Below, piece by piece: positions 44,563-55,961 of a DNA stretch of 64,000 nt. This DNA is from Escarpia spicata (Eukaryota > Annelida > Polychaeta > Sabellida > Siboglinidae), in contig OZ023213.1 in the NCBI GenBank assembly GCA_963995525.1, forward strand, positions 19,090,072 through 19,154,071. Direction: 5' to 3'. The notes beneath the pieces are model-generated. The model saw only the letters and a program-made list of their open reading frames with translations, made no database searches and was not told the DNA's origin. Both the position numbers and the translations under genes were made by a program. How positions within the stretch are numbered: position 1 is the stretch's first letter; each line of letters starts with the position of its first letter.

Positions 44563-46059
44563 CTTAATCTTTGCTTTAATAGAAAGTTATTGCCAATCCC
44601 CCGCTCCAAGCCAACGTTTAAATTGGCAATTATTATATTACTAGCAGGAGATGTAAGTCTTAATCCTGGACCTGCTATTAGGCGCAATATTCGAGTAGCC
44701 ACCACTAACGTTCGATCTATTCGAGACAAAACAGCCTCGCTTACCGATTTATTAACTTCCAAGACATTAGACATCCTTGCAGTCACTGAAACCTGGCTCA
44801 GACCACATGACACAGCTGCATACATTGCTGAAATTTTTCCTTCCAGTTTCACCTTCCATCATCGCCCACGTTCAGTTGGGCGAGGTGGTGGTGTTGGATT
44901 TCTCGTTTCAAAACAGTTCAAAGTTAATTTGCATTCAAACCCTGATTACTCCAGCTTTGAGGCCATCTGTGCCGAAATTTCCGATTCATCTTTCTCTGCT
45001 TATTTTGTGTGCATTTATCGCCCTCCAGGACACCCGGCCCATTTCTTTGAAGAATTCCAGGATCTACTTGAAAATCTGGCAACTATTTATTCAGAATTTT
45101 ATATACTCGGTGATTTTAATCTTCACCTGGACTCACCTACATCAACAACAAGTACATTTAAAGACATTCTGGCATCCTATGACATGAAACAACATGTTAC
45201 CTTCTCAACACACATACATGGCCATTGGCTCGATCACTTAATCACCTGTTCAGATTGTAACAATATTCAGACACCTACTGCTTCAGAAGGTTTATCATAC
45301 CACCACACTGTCATTGCTGATCTCAAAGTTACTAGAATTCCCGTAGAGTCCAAGCACAATGTGTTTTACCGACCGATCCATAAGATTGACATTGCTGCAT
45401 TAATGACAGACATCCTTAAATCCGACCTCATCAGTAACCCCAAAGAACATCTGTCATATCTGTGTCGACAGTACTGTCAAGTACTCAAAGATTTACTTAA
45501 TAAACATGCACCCCTGAGATCTAAATTTGTGTCCCAAAAGCCACATGCTCCATGGATGACTCCTGAAATTTTACAATCTAAAAAGCGCCGGCGCTATCTT
45601 GAACGTGTATGGCGCAAATCACGCTCGCCTTTGGACAGATCACGATATTCTAAACAGTGTCATTACTGCAACAGACAAATGGCCAAAGCTAAATCAAATT
45701 ATACAAACATGGTCTCGAGTAACTCTGATAACCCACGTCAGCTATGGAACTGCATAAATCATATTTTACACAGACGGCCGCCTCCATCTCTACCTAGTCA
45801 TGTGAAAGTCAAATCTCTGTGTGACTCGTTTTCTAGTCATTTCAAAGATAAAATAAGTTTTATACGTTCTGCTTTTCCATGTAACACTTTAAGTTCTGTA
45901 AATGTGGACTCCCCGCAAGTAAATTCTCCACTTGTATTGTTTGTGCCAGCCACAGTTGATGAAGTGAGGAAAATAATAATGTCCTCCCCAAATGCGATCT
46001 CGATCCATTACCAACCATACTACTTAAAGCATGTCTTGACTCTTTACTTGGTACAATAA
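44563..46059 (+). CDS. U8 EN, open but catalytic SDH changed to SYH
   Basis: The 5' half is haplotype II by the silent TTTTAC marker but has TCA in place of the TGA, so the frame is open. A private G-to-T change at 45298 turns D237 of the C-terminal SDHH motif into Y. That aspartate-histidine pair is part of the APE active site, so this copy would be inactive even if expressed. Confidence 0.85.
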   Translation, partial: LNLCFNRKLLPIPRSKPTFKLAIIILLAGDVSLNPGPAIRRNIRVATTNVRSIRDKTASLTDLLTSKTLDILAVTETWLRPHDTAAYIAEIFPSSFTFHHRPRSVGRGGGVGFLVSKQFKVNLHSNPDYSSFEAICAEISDSSFSAYFVCIYRPPGHPAHFFEEFQDLLENLATIYSEFYILGDFNLHLDSPTSTTSTFKDILASYDMKQHVTFSTHIHGHWLDHLITCSDCNNIQTPTASEGLSYHHTVIADLKVTRIPVESKHNVFYRPIHKIDIAALMTDILKSDLISNPKEHLSYLCRQYCQVLKDLLNKHAPLRSKFVSQKPHAPWMTPEILQSKKRRRYLERVWRKSRSPLDRSRYSKQCHYCNRQMAKAKSNYTNMVSSNSDNPRQLWNCINHILHRRPPPSLPSHVKVKSLCDSFSSHFKDKISFIRSAFPCNTLSSVNVDSPQVNSPLVLFVPATVDEVRKIIMSSPNAISIHYQPYYLKHVLTLYLVQ

Positions 46060-46791
46060 CGAATATCATAAATTTATCACTGAGTTCGGGTAAATTCCCA
46101 GATGATTTTAAACATGCACATGTAAATCTTGTTCTCAAGAAGACTTCTCTGCCAAAAGATGATTTCAAAAATTATAGGCCTATTTCTAATCTTAGCTTTA
46201 TTTCTAAGATACTTGAGAAAGTCGTAGCAAGCCGTCTACGGTGTCACATCAAGCTCAACTTGTTTATCCAGTGTGCTTTAATCAGCATACAAACAATTTC
46301 ATTCTACGGAGACTGCTCTCCTAAAAGTACACAATGATGTTATATTAAACATTGATCAAGGCAAAGTAACTGCATTTACCTTGCTTGATCTGTCTGCCGC
46401 CTTTGGTACCATTGATCACAACACTCTTGTCAAACGTTTACCAATGTGGTATGGCATATCTGGCACAGCTCTGACCTGCTTTTCTTCATATCTAACCAAT
46501 ATACATCAATGTATAAAGATAGATAATTACTTTTCAACCTCACTCCCCACTTCATGTGGCATTCCCCAAGGTTCCGTTCTTGGGCCTTTGCTTTTCACTC
46601 TCTACACTACGCCACTCAGCTCTGTAATCCAACGTCATAACTTGGATCATTACCTTTATGCAGATGACACACATATCTACATTTCCTTGGCCACGCCCGA
46701 TACAAGTCACTCTCTACACCGACTCAACGATTGTCTCCAAGATGTTTCTTCATGGATGCCCGATAGCTACCTACCAGTGAAGATGAAATAA
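46002..46791 (+). pseudogene. U8 RT1, extra TAA
   Basis: Haplotype II with TAA at 46279-46281, N149H, T163P. Confidence 0.85.
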
Positions 46792-48338
46792 AGAACATCA
46801 TCAGACTATGCCCCTCAAAGACATGCAGTCTGGATTCCTGTCCCACTGATCTTCTGAAGAAAACACTACGTATCCACATTCCCTATCTCGAGGCAATAGT
46901 GAACAACAGCTTTAAGCAAGGACTATTTCCGATCACTTTGAGAACAGCAATTGTAAAACCACTTCTAAAAACCGACACTCTCGACAGAGATCTGCTGAAG
47001 AACTACAGACCGGTCTCCAACATAGCATTCATCGGCAAAGTCCTAGAGAAAGTTGCAGTTCGTCGTCTGATTGATCATCTCACTGTCAACGGGCTGCATG
47101 AAGAATACCAATCAGCATATAAGATGCTTCGCAGTACAGAGACTGCCCTATTGCGTGTCCAGCTTGATATTGCTGGTGCACTTGACAAGAATCGTACAAT
47201 GTTGTTTGTCATGCTGGATTTATCAGCCGCATTTGACACGATTGACCATAAACACTTACTGACACTACTGCATGACGAGTACGGTGTGTGCGAAACGGCA
47301 TTATCATGGTTCCGGATGTACTTGGGAGACCGCACCCATCGTGTCCAGATTGACTCAATAACATCCGAGTCTATTCCGCTACAGAGTGGTGTGCCCCAGG
47401 GCTCGGTCCTTGGGCCAGTTGTCTTCACTCTATACACCACACCAATGCAGCGCATATTCAAAAGATATGAAATAAAGTACCATAAATATGCTGATGACAT
47501 TCAATTATATGCGTCATACAATCCAGCTATACCAGGCGACCAAGCACAAACAATGAGGCGACTCACAGACTGCATTGGGGAAGTCAGGCGATGGATGGCG
47601 CTGCGCATGCTGACACTAAATGATGAAAAAACTAAGATGACCATCTTAACATCAAAACATCATCTCAAGATGTACGGAGGTTGCTCTATTACCATTGGAG
47701 ACGATATAATTTCACCAGTAGACTGCATACGGAATTTGGGAATTATCATGGACCAACATCTAACGATGACACATCACGTGACTGCTGTGTGTGCTGCATG
47801 TAACTACCATCTGTACAGACTGTCATCAATACGGCACTATCTTACAGTTGAAGCCGCGAAAAGTGCTGTCAACGCACTCGTCACCTCTCGCTTGGACTAT
47901 TGTAACGCACTCTTGCACAACTTACCGTTATCCCAGACAGCTCGGTTGCAGCGAGTCCAGAACAATGCAGCCAGACTAGTAACACGCACCAGTAGACATG
48001 ACCATATAACGCCAGTGTTAAAGGAACTGCATTGGCTGCCGGTTGCGAGTCGAGTTGTGTTCAAGGTGTTGGTGATGACTTACAAATGTAGTCATGGTTT
48101 AGCGCCGTCTTATCTGGCAGAACTTGTGCAGCCACGAAAGCGTGATGGACGTCTACGCCAGGACCATGCGCCAACACTGCGCCAAGGCATCACGAAGAAA
48201 TGCATCGGCGACTCGGCATTTGGCGCAGCAGCACCGCGACTATGGAATGAACTACCGGTGGACCTTCGTGCATCAGGGACACTGGATAGGTTTAGAAAGT
48301 CTTTAAAGACTCATCTTTTTATTATACATTTTAATTAA
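46767..48338 (+). CDS. U8 RT2, open
   Basis: Haplotype II with three further changes: A to T in NRTM, T to M in FRMY and M to I in CSITIG. U9 has the same set; U11 shares the last two. Confidence 0.85.
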   Translation, partial: LPTSEDEIKNIIRLCPSKTCSLDSCPTDLLKKTLRIHIPYLEAIVNNSFKQGLFPITLRTAIVKPLLKTDTLDRDLLKNYRPVSNIAFIGKVLEKVAVRRLIDHLTVNGLHEEYQSAYKMLRSTETALLRVQLDIAGALDKNRTMLFVMLDLSAAFDTIDHKHLLTLLHDEYGVCETALSWFRMYLGDRTHRVQIDSITSESIPLQSGVPQGSVLGPVVFTLYTTPMQRIFKRYEIKYHKYADDIQLYASYNPAIPGDQAQTMRRLTDCIGEVRRWMALRMLTLNDEKTKMTILTSKHHLKMYGGCSITIGDDIISPVDCIRNLGIIMDQHLTMTHHVTAVCAACNYHLYRLSSIRHYLTVEAAKSAVNALVTSRLDYCNALLHNLPLSQTARLQRVQNNAARLVTRTSRHDHITPVLKELHWLPVASRVVFKVLVMTYKCSHGLAPSYLAELVQPRKRDGRLRQDHAPTLRQGITKKCIGDSAFGAAAPRLWNELPVDLRASGTLDRFRKSLKTHLFIIHFN

Positions 48339-49147
48339 TTTGAATTGTTTCGTCGTGACGGACATTATTTAAAAAAAAATTGTATTATTTGTCTTAAAAT
48401 GAGTGTTTCTATTTTAATGTTCAGTATTATATGTCTTAAAACCAGTGTTTAGTTTTTTTAATACATTAATATACATTTATGTTATCACTTGTACAGCGCA
48501 TCGATCCGCTATGCGGGAATTAGCGCTAAAGAAATACCGTATTATTATATTATTATTATTAAATCTTGTACTTAAATTATTTGGGCGATAATACAGGTCG
48601 ATTTGATTTTCGCGCTAGCAGGCTTACGTACACAACATACTAAGGCAGGGGCAGTCACCTATACACTATATACTAACAGGCCTTATAAACAAGACGTTCT
48701 TTTATACCCAGAATCGCCATGGGGGTGAAAACCTCTGACTTTTCTTTGCACGGGCACTAAACTTCTTGTTACTTTGCACAGGCCTGCTGAGCGCGAACAA
48801 TCATACGACCTGTAATATTGCCATTGATTATCGCCAACCCACTCTTTAATAACCTAGACATTTACATTATTTTTAGTACAATTATACAGTTTTAGAATAT
48901 TTTATTATTTTCAATTACTTATAATTTTTATGAGACATTATTATTTTATTCTTAACCATTTTGAGGATAGACAATGTCACCAGCATTTTTATTGTGTGTT
49001 TTATTTTTATCCTGTGCTGTTGCTTCGAGAAGTTACGATTTTACGCTGTGCAAGCCACTTAGTCCCCAACAGTCGGCTGTCAATTTAACAGTTTCTCAGT
49101 ACATGAGAACACAAAATTCCTTGTCACATCTTCACAGTTTGCCATGA

Positions 49148-50644
49148 CTTAATCTTTGCTTTAATAGAAAGTTATTGCCAATCCCCCGCTCCAAGCCAAC
49201 GTTTAAATTGGCAATTATTATATTACTAGCAGGAGATGTAAGTCTTAATCCTGGACCTGCTATTAGGCGCAATATTCGAGTAGCCACCACTAACGTTCGA
49301 TCTATTCGAGACAAAACAGCCTCGCTTACCGATTTATTAACTTCCAAGACATTAGACATCCTTGCAGTCACTGAGACCTGGCTCAGACCACATGACACAG
49401 CTGCATACATTGCTGAAATTTTTCCTTCCAGTTTCACCTTCCATCATCGCCCACGTTCAGTTGGGCGAGGTGGTGGTGTTGGATTTCTCGTTTCAAAACA
49501 GTTCAAAGTTAATTTGCATTCAAACCCTGATTACTCCAGCTTTGAGGCCATCTGTGCCGAAATTTCCGATTCATCTTTCTCTGCTTATTTTGTGTGCATT
49601 TATCACCCTCCAGGACACCCGGCCCATTTCTTTGAAGAATTCCAGGATCTACTTGAAAATCTGGCAACTATTTATTCAGAATTTTATATACTCGGTGATT
49701 TTAATCTTCACCTGGACTCACCTACATCAACAACAAGTACATTTAAAGACATTCTGGCATCCTATGACATGAAACAACATGTTACCTTCTCAACACACAT
49801 ACATGGCCATTGGCTCGATCACTTAATCACCTGTTCAGATTGTAACAATATTCAGACACCTACTGCTTCAGAAGGTTTATCAGACCACCACACTGTCATT
49901 GCTGATCTCAAAGTTACTAGAATTCCCGTAGAGTCCAAGCACAATGTGTTTTACCGACCGATCCATAAGATTGACATTGCTGCATTAATGACAGACATCC
50001 TTAAATCCGACCTCATCAGTAACCCCAAAGAACATCTGTCATATCTGTGTCGACAGTACTGTCAAGTACTCAAAGATTTACTTAATAAACATGCACCCCT
50101 GAGATCTAAATTTGTGTCCCAAAAGCCACATGCTCCATGGATGACTCCTGAAATTCTACAATCTAAAAAGCGCCGGCGCTATCTTGAACGTGTATGGCGC
50201 AAATCACGCTCGCCTTTGGACAGATCACGATATTCTAAACAGTGTCATTACTGCAACAGACAAATGGCCAAAGCTAAATCAAATTATACAAACATGGTCT
50301 CGAGTAACTCTGATAACCCACGTCAGCTATGGAACTGCATAAATCATATTTTACACAGACGGCCGCCTCCATCTCTACCTAGTCATGTGAAAGTCAAATC
50401 TCTGTGTGACTCGTTTTCTAGTCATTTCAAAGATAAAATAAGTTTTATACGTTCTGCTTTTCCATGTAACACTTTAAGTTCTGTAAATGTGGACTCCCCG
50501 CAAGTAAATTCTCCACTTGTATTGTTTGTGCCAGCCACAGTTGATGAAGTGAGGAAAATAATAATGTCCTCCCCAAATGCGATCTCGATCCATTACCAAC
50601 CATACTACTTAAAGCATGTCTTGACTCTTTACTTGGTACAATAA
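49148..50644 (+). CDS. U9 EN, open (hybrid unit)
   Basis: Haplotype I (TTCTAC, TCA at 50204-50206, IYHPPG) switching to the haplotype II marker T at 50626. Confidence 0.85.
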   Translation, partial: LNLCFNRKLLPIPRSKPTFKLAIIILLAGDVSLNPGPAIRRNIRVATTNVRSIRDKTASLTDLLTSKTLDILAVTETWLRPHDTAAYIAEIFPSSFTFHHRPRSVGRGGGVGFLVSKQFKVNLHSNPDYSSFEAICAEISDSSFSAYFVCIYHPPGHPAHFFEEFQDLLENLATIYSEFYILGDFNLHLDSPTSTTSTFKDILASYDMKQHVTFSTHIHGHWLDHLITCSDCNNIQTPTASEGLSDHHTVIADLKVTRIPVESKHNVFYRPIHKIDIAALMTDILKSDLISNPKEHLSYLCRQYCQVLKDLLNKHAPLRSKFVSQKPHAPWMTPEILQSKKRRRYLERVWRKSRSPLDRSRYSKQCHYCNRQMAKAKSNYTNMVSSNSDNPRQLWNCINHILHRRPPPSLPSHVKVKSLCDSFSSHFKDKISFIRSAFPCNTLSSVNVDSPQVNSPLVLFVPATVDEVRKIIMSSPNAISIHYQPYYLKHVLTLYLVQ

Positions 50645-51376
50645 CGAATATCATAAATTTATCACTGAGTTCGGGTAAATTCCCAGATGATTTTAAACAT
50701 GCACATGTAAATCTTGTTCTCAAGAAGACTTCTCTGCCAAAAGATGATTTCAAAAATTATAGGCCTATTTCTAATCTTAGCTTTATTTCTAAGATACTTG
50801 AGAAAGTCGTAGCAAGCCGTCTACGGTGTCACATCAAGCTCAACTTGTTTATCCAGTGTGCTTCAATCAGCATACAAACAATTTCATTCTACGGAGACTG
50901 CTCTCCTAAAAGTACACAATGATGTTATATTAAACATTGATCAAAGCAAAGTAACTGCATTTACCTTGCTTGATCTGTCTGCCGCCTTTGGTACCATTGA
51001 TCACAACACTCTTGTCAAACGTTTACCAATGTGGTATGGCATATCTGGCACACCTCTGACCTGCTTTTCTTCATATCTAACCAATATACATCAATGTATA
51101 AAGATAGATAATTACTTTTCAACCTCACTCCCCACTTCATGTGGCATTCCCCAAGGTTCCGTTCTTGGGCCTTTGCTTTTCACTCTCTACACTACGCCAC
51201 TCAGCTCTGTAATCCAACGTCATAACTTGGATCATTACCTTTATGCAGATGACACACATATCTACATTTCCTTGGCCACGCCCGATACAAGTCACTCTCT
51301 ACACCGACTCAACGATTGTCTCCAAGATGTTTCTTCATGGATGCCCGATAGCTACCTACCAGTGAAGATGAAATAA
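50587..51376 (+). pseudogene. U9 RT1
   Basis: Haplotype II residues H149 and P163 but without the TAA. Private changes: G to S in DQSKVTAF and A to P in SGTPLTC. Confidence 0.85.
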
Positions 51377-52923
51377 AGAACATCATCAGACTATGCCCCT
51401 CAAAGACATGCAGTCTGGATTCCTGTCCCACTGATCTTCTGAAGAAAACACTACGTATCCACATTCCCTATCTCGAGGCAATAGTGAACAACAGCTTTAA
51501 GCAAGGACTATTTCCGATCACTTTGAGAACAGCAATTGTAAAACCACTTCTAAAAACCGACACTCTCGACAGAGATCTGCTGAAGAACTACAGACCGGTC
51601 TCCAACATAGCATTCATCGGCAAAGTCCTAGAGAAAGTTGCAGTTCGTCGTCTGATTGATCATCTCACTGTCAACGGGCTGCATGAAGAATACCAATCAG
51701 CATATAAGATGCTTCGCAGTACAGAGACTGCCCTATTGCGTGTCCAGCTTGATATTGCTGGTGCACTTGACAAGAATCGTACAATGTTGTTTGTCATGCT
51801 GGATTTATCAGCCGCATTTGACACGATTGACCATAAACACTTACTGACACTACTGCATGACGAGTACGGTGTGTGCGAAACGGCATTATCATGGTTCCGG
51901 ATGTACTTGGGAGACCGCACCCATCGTGTCCAGATTGACTCAATAACATCCGAGTCTATTCCGCTACAGAGTGGTGTGCCCCAGGGCTCGGTCCTTGGGC
52001 CAGTTGTCTTCACTCTATACACCACACCAATGCAGCGCATATTCAAAAGATATGAAATAAAGTACCATAAATATGCTGATGACATTCAATTATATGCGTC
52101 ATACAATCCAGCTATACCAGGCGACCAAGCACAAACAATGAGGCGACTCACAGACTGCATTGGGGAAGTCAGGCGATGGATGGCGCTGCGCATGCTGACA
52201 CTAAATGATGAAAAAACTAAGATGACCATCTTAACATCAAAACATCATCTCAAGATGTACGGAGGTTGCTCTATTACCATTGGAGACGATATAATTTCAC
52301 CAGTAGACTGCATACGGAATTTGGGAATTATCATGGACCAACATCTAACGATGACACATCACGTGACTGCTGTGTGTGCTGCATGTAACTACCATCTGTA
52401 CAGACTGTCATCAATACGGCACTATCTTACAGTTGAAGCCGCGAAAAGTGCTGTCAACGCACTCGTCACCTCTCGCTTGGACTATTGTAACGCACTCTTG
52501 CACAACTTACCGTTATCCCAGACAGCTCGGTTGCAGCGAGTCCAGAACAATGCAGCCAGACTAGTAACACGCACCAGTAGACATGACCATATAACGCCAG
52601 TGTTAAAGGAACTGCATTGGCTGCCGGTTGCGAGTCGAGTTGTGTTCAAGGTGTTGGTGATGACTTACAAATGTAGTCATGGTTTAGCGCCGTCTTATCT
52701 GGCAGAACTTGTGCAGCCACGAAAGCGTGATGGACGTCTACGCCAGGACCATGCGCCAACACTGCGCCAAGGCATCACGAAGAAATGCATCGGCGACTCG
52801 GCATTTGGCGCAGCAGCACCGCGACTATGGAATGAACTACCGGTGGACCTTCGTGCATCAGGGACACTGGATAGGTTTAGAAAGTCTTTAAAGACTCATC
52901 TTTTTATTATACATTTTAATTAA
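51352..52923 (+). CDS. U9 RT2, open
   Basis: Haplotype II subtype, same protein as U8 (NRTM, FRMY, CSITIG). Confidence 0.85.
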   Translation, partial: LPTSEDEIKNIIRLCPSKTCSLDSCPTDLLKKTLRIHIPYLEAIVNNSFKQGLFPITLRTAIVKPLLKTDTLDRDLLKNYRPVSNIAFIGKVLEKVAVRRLIDHLTVNGLHEEYQSAYKMLRSTETALLRVQLDIAGALDKNRTMLFVMLDLSAAFDTIDHKHLLTLLHDEYGVCETALSWFRMYLGDRTHRVQIDSITSESIPLQSGVPQGSVLGPVVFTLYTTPMQRIFKRYEIKYHKYADDIQLYASYNPAIPGDQAQTMRRLTDCIGEVRRWMALRMLTLNDEKTKMTILTSKHHLKMYGGCSITIGDDIISPVDCIRNLGIIMDQHLTMTHHVTAVCAACNYHLYRLSSIRHYLTVEAAKSAVNALVTSRLDYCNALLHNLPLSQTARLQRVQNNAARLVTRTSRHDHITPVLKELHWLPVASRVVFKVLVMTYKCSHGLAPSYLAELVQPRKRDGRLRQDHAPTLRQGITKKCIGDSAFGAAAPRLWNELPVDLRASGTLDRFRKSLKTHLFIIHFN

Positions 52924-53732
52924 TTTGAATTGTTTCGTCGTGACGGACATTATTTAAAAAAAAATTGTATTATTTGTCTTAAAATGAGTGTTTCTATTTT
53001 AATGTTCAGTATTATATGTCTTAAAACCAGTGTTTAGTTTTTTTAATACATTAATATACATTTATGTTATCACTTGTACAGCGCATCGATCCGCTATGCG
53101 GGAATTAGCGCTAAAGAAATACCGTATTATTATATTATTATTATTAAATCTTGTACTTAAATTATTTGGGCGATAATACAGGTCGATTTGATTTTCGCGC
53201 TAGCAGGCTTACGTACACAACATACTAAGGCAGGGGCAGTCACCTATACACTATATACTAACAGGCCTTATAAACAAGACGTTCTTTTATACCCAGAATC
53301 GCCATGGGGGTGAAAACCTCTGACTTTTCTTTGCACGGGCACTAAACTTCTTGTTACTTTGCACAGGCCTGCTGAGCGCGAACAATCATACGACCTGTAA
53401 TATTGCCATTGATTATCGCCAACCCACTCTTTAATAACCTAGACATTTACATTATTTTTAGTACAATTATACAGTTTTAGAATATTTTATTATTTTCAAT
53501 TACTTATAATTTTTATGAGACATTATTATTTTATTCTTAACCATTTTGAGGATAGACAATGTCACCAGCATTTTTATTGTGTGTTTTATTTTTATCCTGT
53601 GCTGTTGCTTCGAGAAGTTACGATTTTACGCTGTGCAAGCCACTTAGTCCCCAACAGTCGGCTGTCAATTTAACAGTTTCTCAGTACATGAGAACACAAA
53701 ATTCCTTGTCACATCTTCACAGTTTGCCATGA

Positions 53733-55229
53733 CTTAATCTTTGCTTTAATAGAAAGTTATTGCCAATCCCCCGCTCCAAGCCAACGTTTAAATTGGCAAT
53801 TATTATATTACTAGCAGGAGATGTAAGTCTTAATCCTGGACCTGCTATTAGGCGCAATATTCGAGTAGCCACCACTAACGTTCGATCTATTCGAGACAAA
53901 ACAGCCTCGCTTACCGATTTATTAACTTCCAAGACATTAGACATCCTTGCAGTCACTGAGACCTGGCTCAGACCACATGACACAGCTGCATACATTGCTG
54001 AAATTTTTCCTTCCAGTTTCACCTTCCATCATCGCCCACGTTCAGTTGGGCGAGGTGGTGGTGTTGGATTTCTCGTTTCAAAACAGTTCAAAGTTAATTT
54101 GCATTCAAACCCTGATTACTCCAGCTTTGAGGCCATCTGTGCCGAAATTTCCGATTCATCTTTCTCTGCTTATTTTGTGTGCATTTATCACCCTCCAGGA
54201 CACCCGGCCCATTTCTTTGAAGAATTCCAGGATCTACTTGAAAATCTGGCAACTATTTATTCAGAATTTTATATACTCGGTGATTTTAATCTTCACCTGG
54301 ACTCACCTACATCAACAACAAGTACATTTAAAGACATTCTGGCATCCTATGACATGAAACAACATGTTACCTTCTCAACACACATACATGGCCATTGGCT
54401 CGATCACTTAATCACCTGTTCAGATTGTAACAATATTCAGACACCTACTGCTTCAGAAGGTTTATCAGACCACCACACTGTCATTGCTGATCTCAAAGTT
54501 ACTAGAATTCCCGTAGAGTCCAAGCACAATGTGTTTTACCGACCGATCCATAAGATTGACATTGCTGCATTAATGACAGACATCCTTAAATCCGACCTCA
54601 TCAGTAACCCCAAAGAACATCTGTCATATCTGTGTCGACAGTACTGTCAAGTACTCAAAGATTTACTTAATAAACATGCACCCCTGAGATCTAAATTTGT
54701 GTCCCAAAAGCCACATGCTCCATGGATGACTCCTGAAATTCTACAATCTAAAAAGCGCCGGCGCTATCTTGAACGTGTATGGCGCAAATCACGCTCGCCT
54801 TTGGACAGATCACGATATTCTAAACAGTGTCATTACTGCAACAGACAAATGGCCAAAGCTAAATCAAATTATACAAACATGGTCTCGAGTAACTCTGATA
54901 ACCCACGTCAGCTATGGAACTGCATAAATCATATTTTACACAGACGGCCGCCTCCATCTCTACCTAGTCATGTGAAAGTCAAATCTCTGTGTGACTCGTT
55001 TTCTAGTCATTTCAAAGATAAAATAAGTTTTATACGTTCTGCTTTTCCATGTAACACTTTAAGTTCTGTAAATGTGGACTCCCCGCAAGTAAATTCTCCA
55101 CTTGTATTGTTTGTGCCAGCCACAGTTGATGAAGTGAGGAAAATAATAATGTCCTCCCCAAATGCGATCTCGATCCATTACCAACCATACTACTTAAAGC
55201 ATGTCTTGACGCTTTACTTGGTACAATAA
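53733..55229 (+). CDS. U10 EN, open
   Basis: Haplotype I with IYHPPG. Confidence 0.85.
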   Translation, partial: LNLCFNRKLLPIPRSKPTFKLAIIILLAGDVSLNPGPAIRRNIRVATTNVRSIRDKTASLTDLLTSKTLDILAVTETWLRPHDTAAYIAEIFPSSFTFHHRPRSVGRGGGVGFLVSKQFKVNLHSNPDYSSFEAICAEISDSSFSAYFVCIYHPPGHPAHFFEEFQDLLENLATIYSEFYILGDFNLHLDSPTSTTSTFKDILASYDMKQHVTFSTHIHGHWLDHLITCSDCNNIQTPTASEGLSDHHTVIADLKVTRIPVESKHNVFYRPIHKIDIAALMTDILKSDLISNPKEHLSYLCRQYCQVLKDLLNKHAPLRSKFVSQKPHAPWMTPEILQSKKRRRYLERVWRKSRSPLDRSRYSKQCHYCNRQMAKAKSNYTNMVSSNSDNPRQLWNCINHILHRRPPPSLPSHVKVKSLCDSFSSHFKDKISFIRSAFPCNTLSSVNVDSPQVNSPLVLFVPATVDEVRKIIMSSPNAISIHYQPYYLKHVLTLYLVQ

Positions 55230-55961
55230 CGAATATCATAAATTTATCACTGAGTTCGGGTAAATTCCCAGATGATTTTAAACATGCACATGTAAATCTT
55301 GTTCTCAAGAAGACTTCTCTGCCAAAAGATGATTTCAAAAATTATAGGCCTATTTCTAATCTTAGCTTTATTTCTAAGATACTTGAGAAAGTCGTAGCAA
55401 GCCGTCTACGGTGTCACATCAAGCTCAACTTGTTTATCCAGTGTGCTTCAATCAGCATACAAACAATTTCATTCTACGGAGACTGCTCTCCTAAAAGTAC
55501 ACAATGATGTTATATTAAACATTGATCAAGGCAAAGTAACTGCATTTACCTTGCTTGATCTGTCTGCCGCCTTTGGTACCATTGATCACAACACTCTTGT
55601 CAAACGTTTACCAATGTGGTATGGCATATCTGGCACAGCTCTGACCTGCTTTTCTTCATATCTAACCAATATACATCAATGTATAAAGATAGATAATTAC
55701 TTTTCAACCTCACTCCCCACTTCATGTGGCATTCCCCAAGGTTCCGTTCTTGGGCCTTTGCTTTTCACTCTCTACACTACGCCACTCAGCTCTGTAATCC
55801 AACGTCATAACTTGGATCATTACCTTTATGCAGATGACACACATATCTACATTTCCTTGGCCACGCCCGATACAAGTCACTCTCTAAACCGACTCAACGA
55901 TTGTCTCCAAGATGTTTCTTCATGGATGACCGATAGCTACCTACCAGTGAAGATGAAATAA
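55172..55961 (+). pseudogene. U10 RT1
   Basis: Haplotype I, as in U2. Confidence 0.85.
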
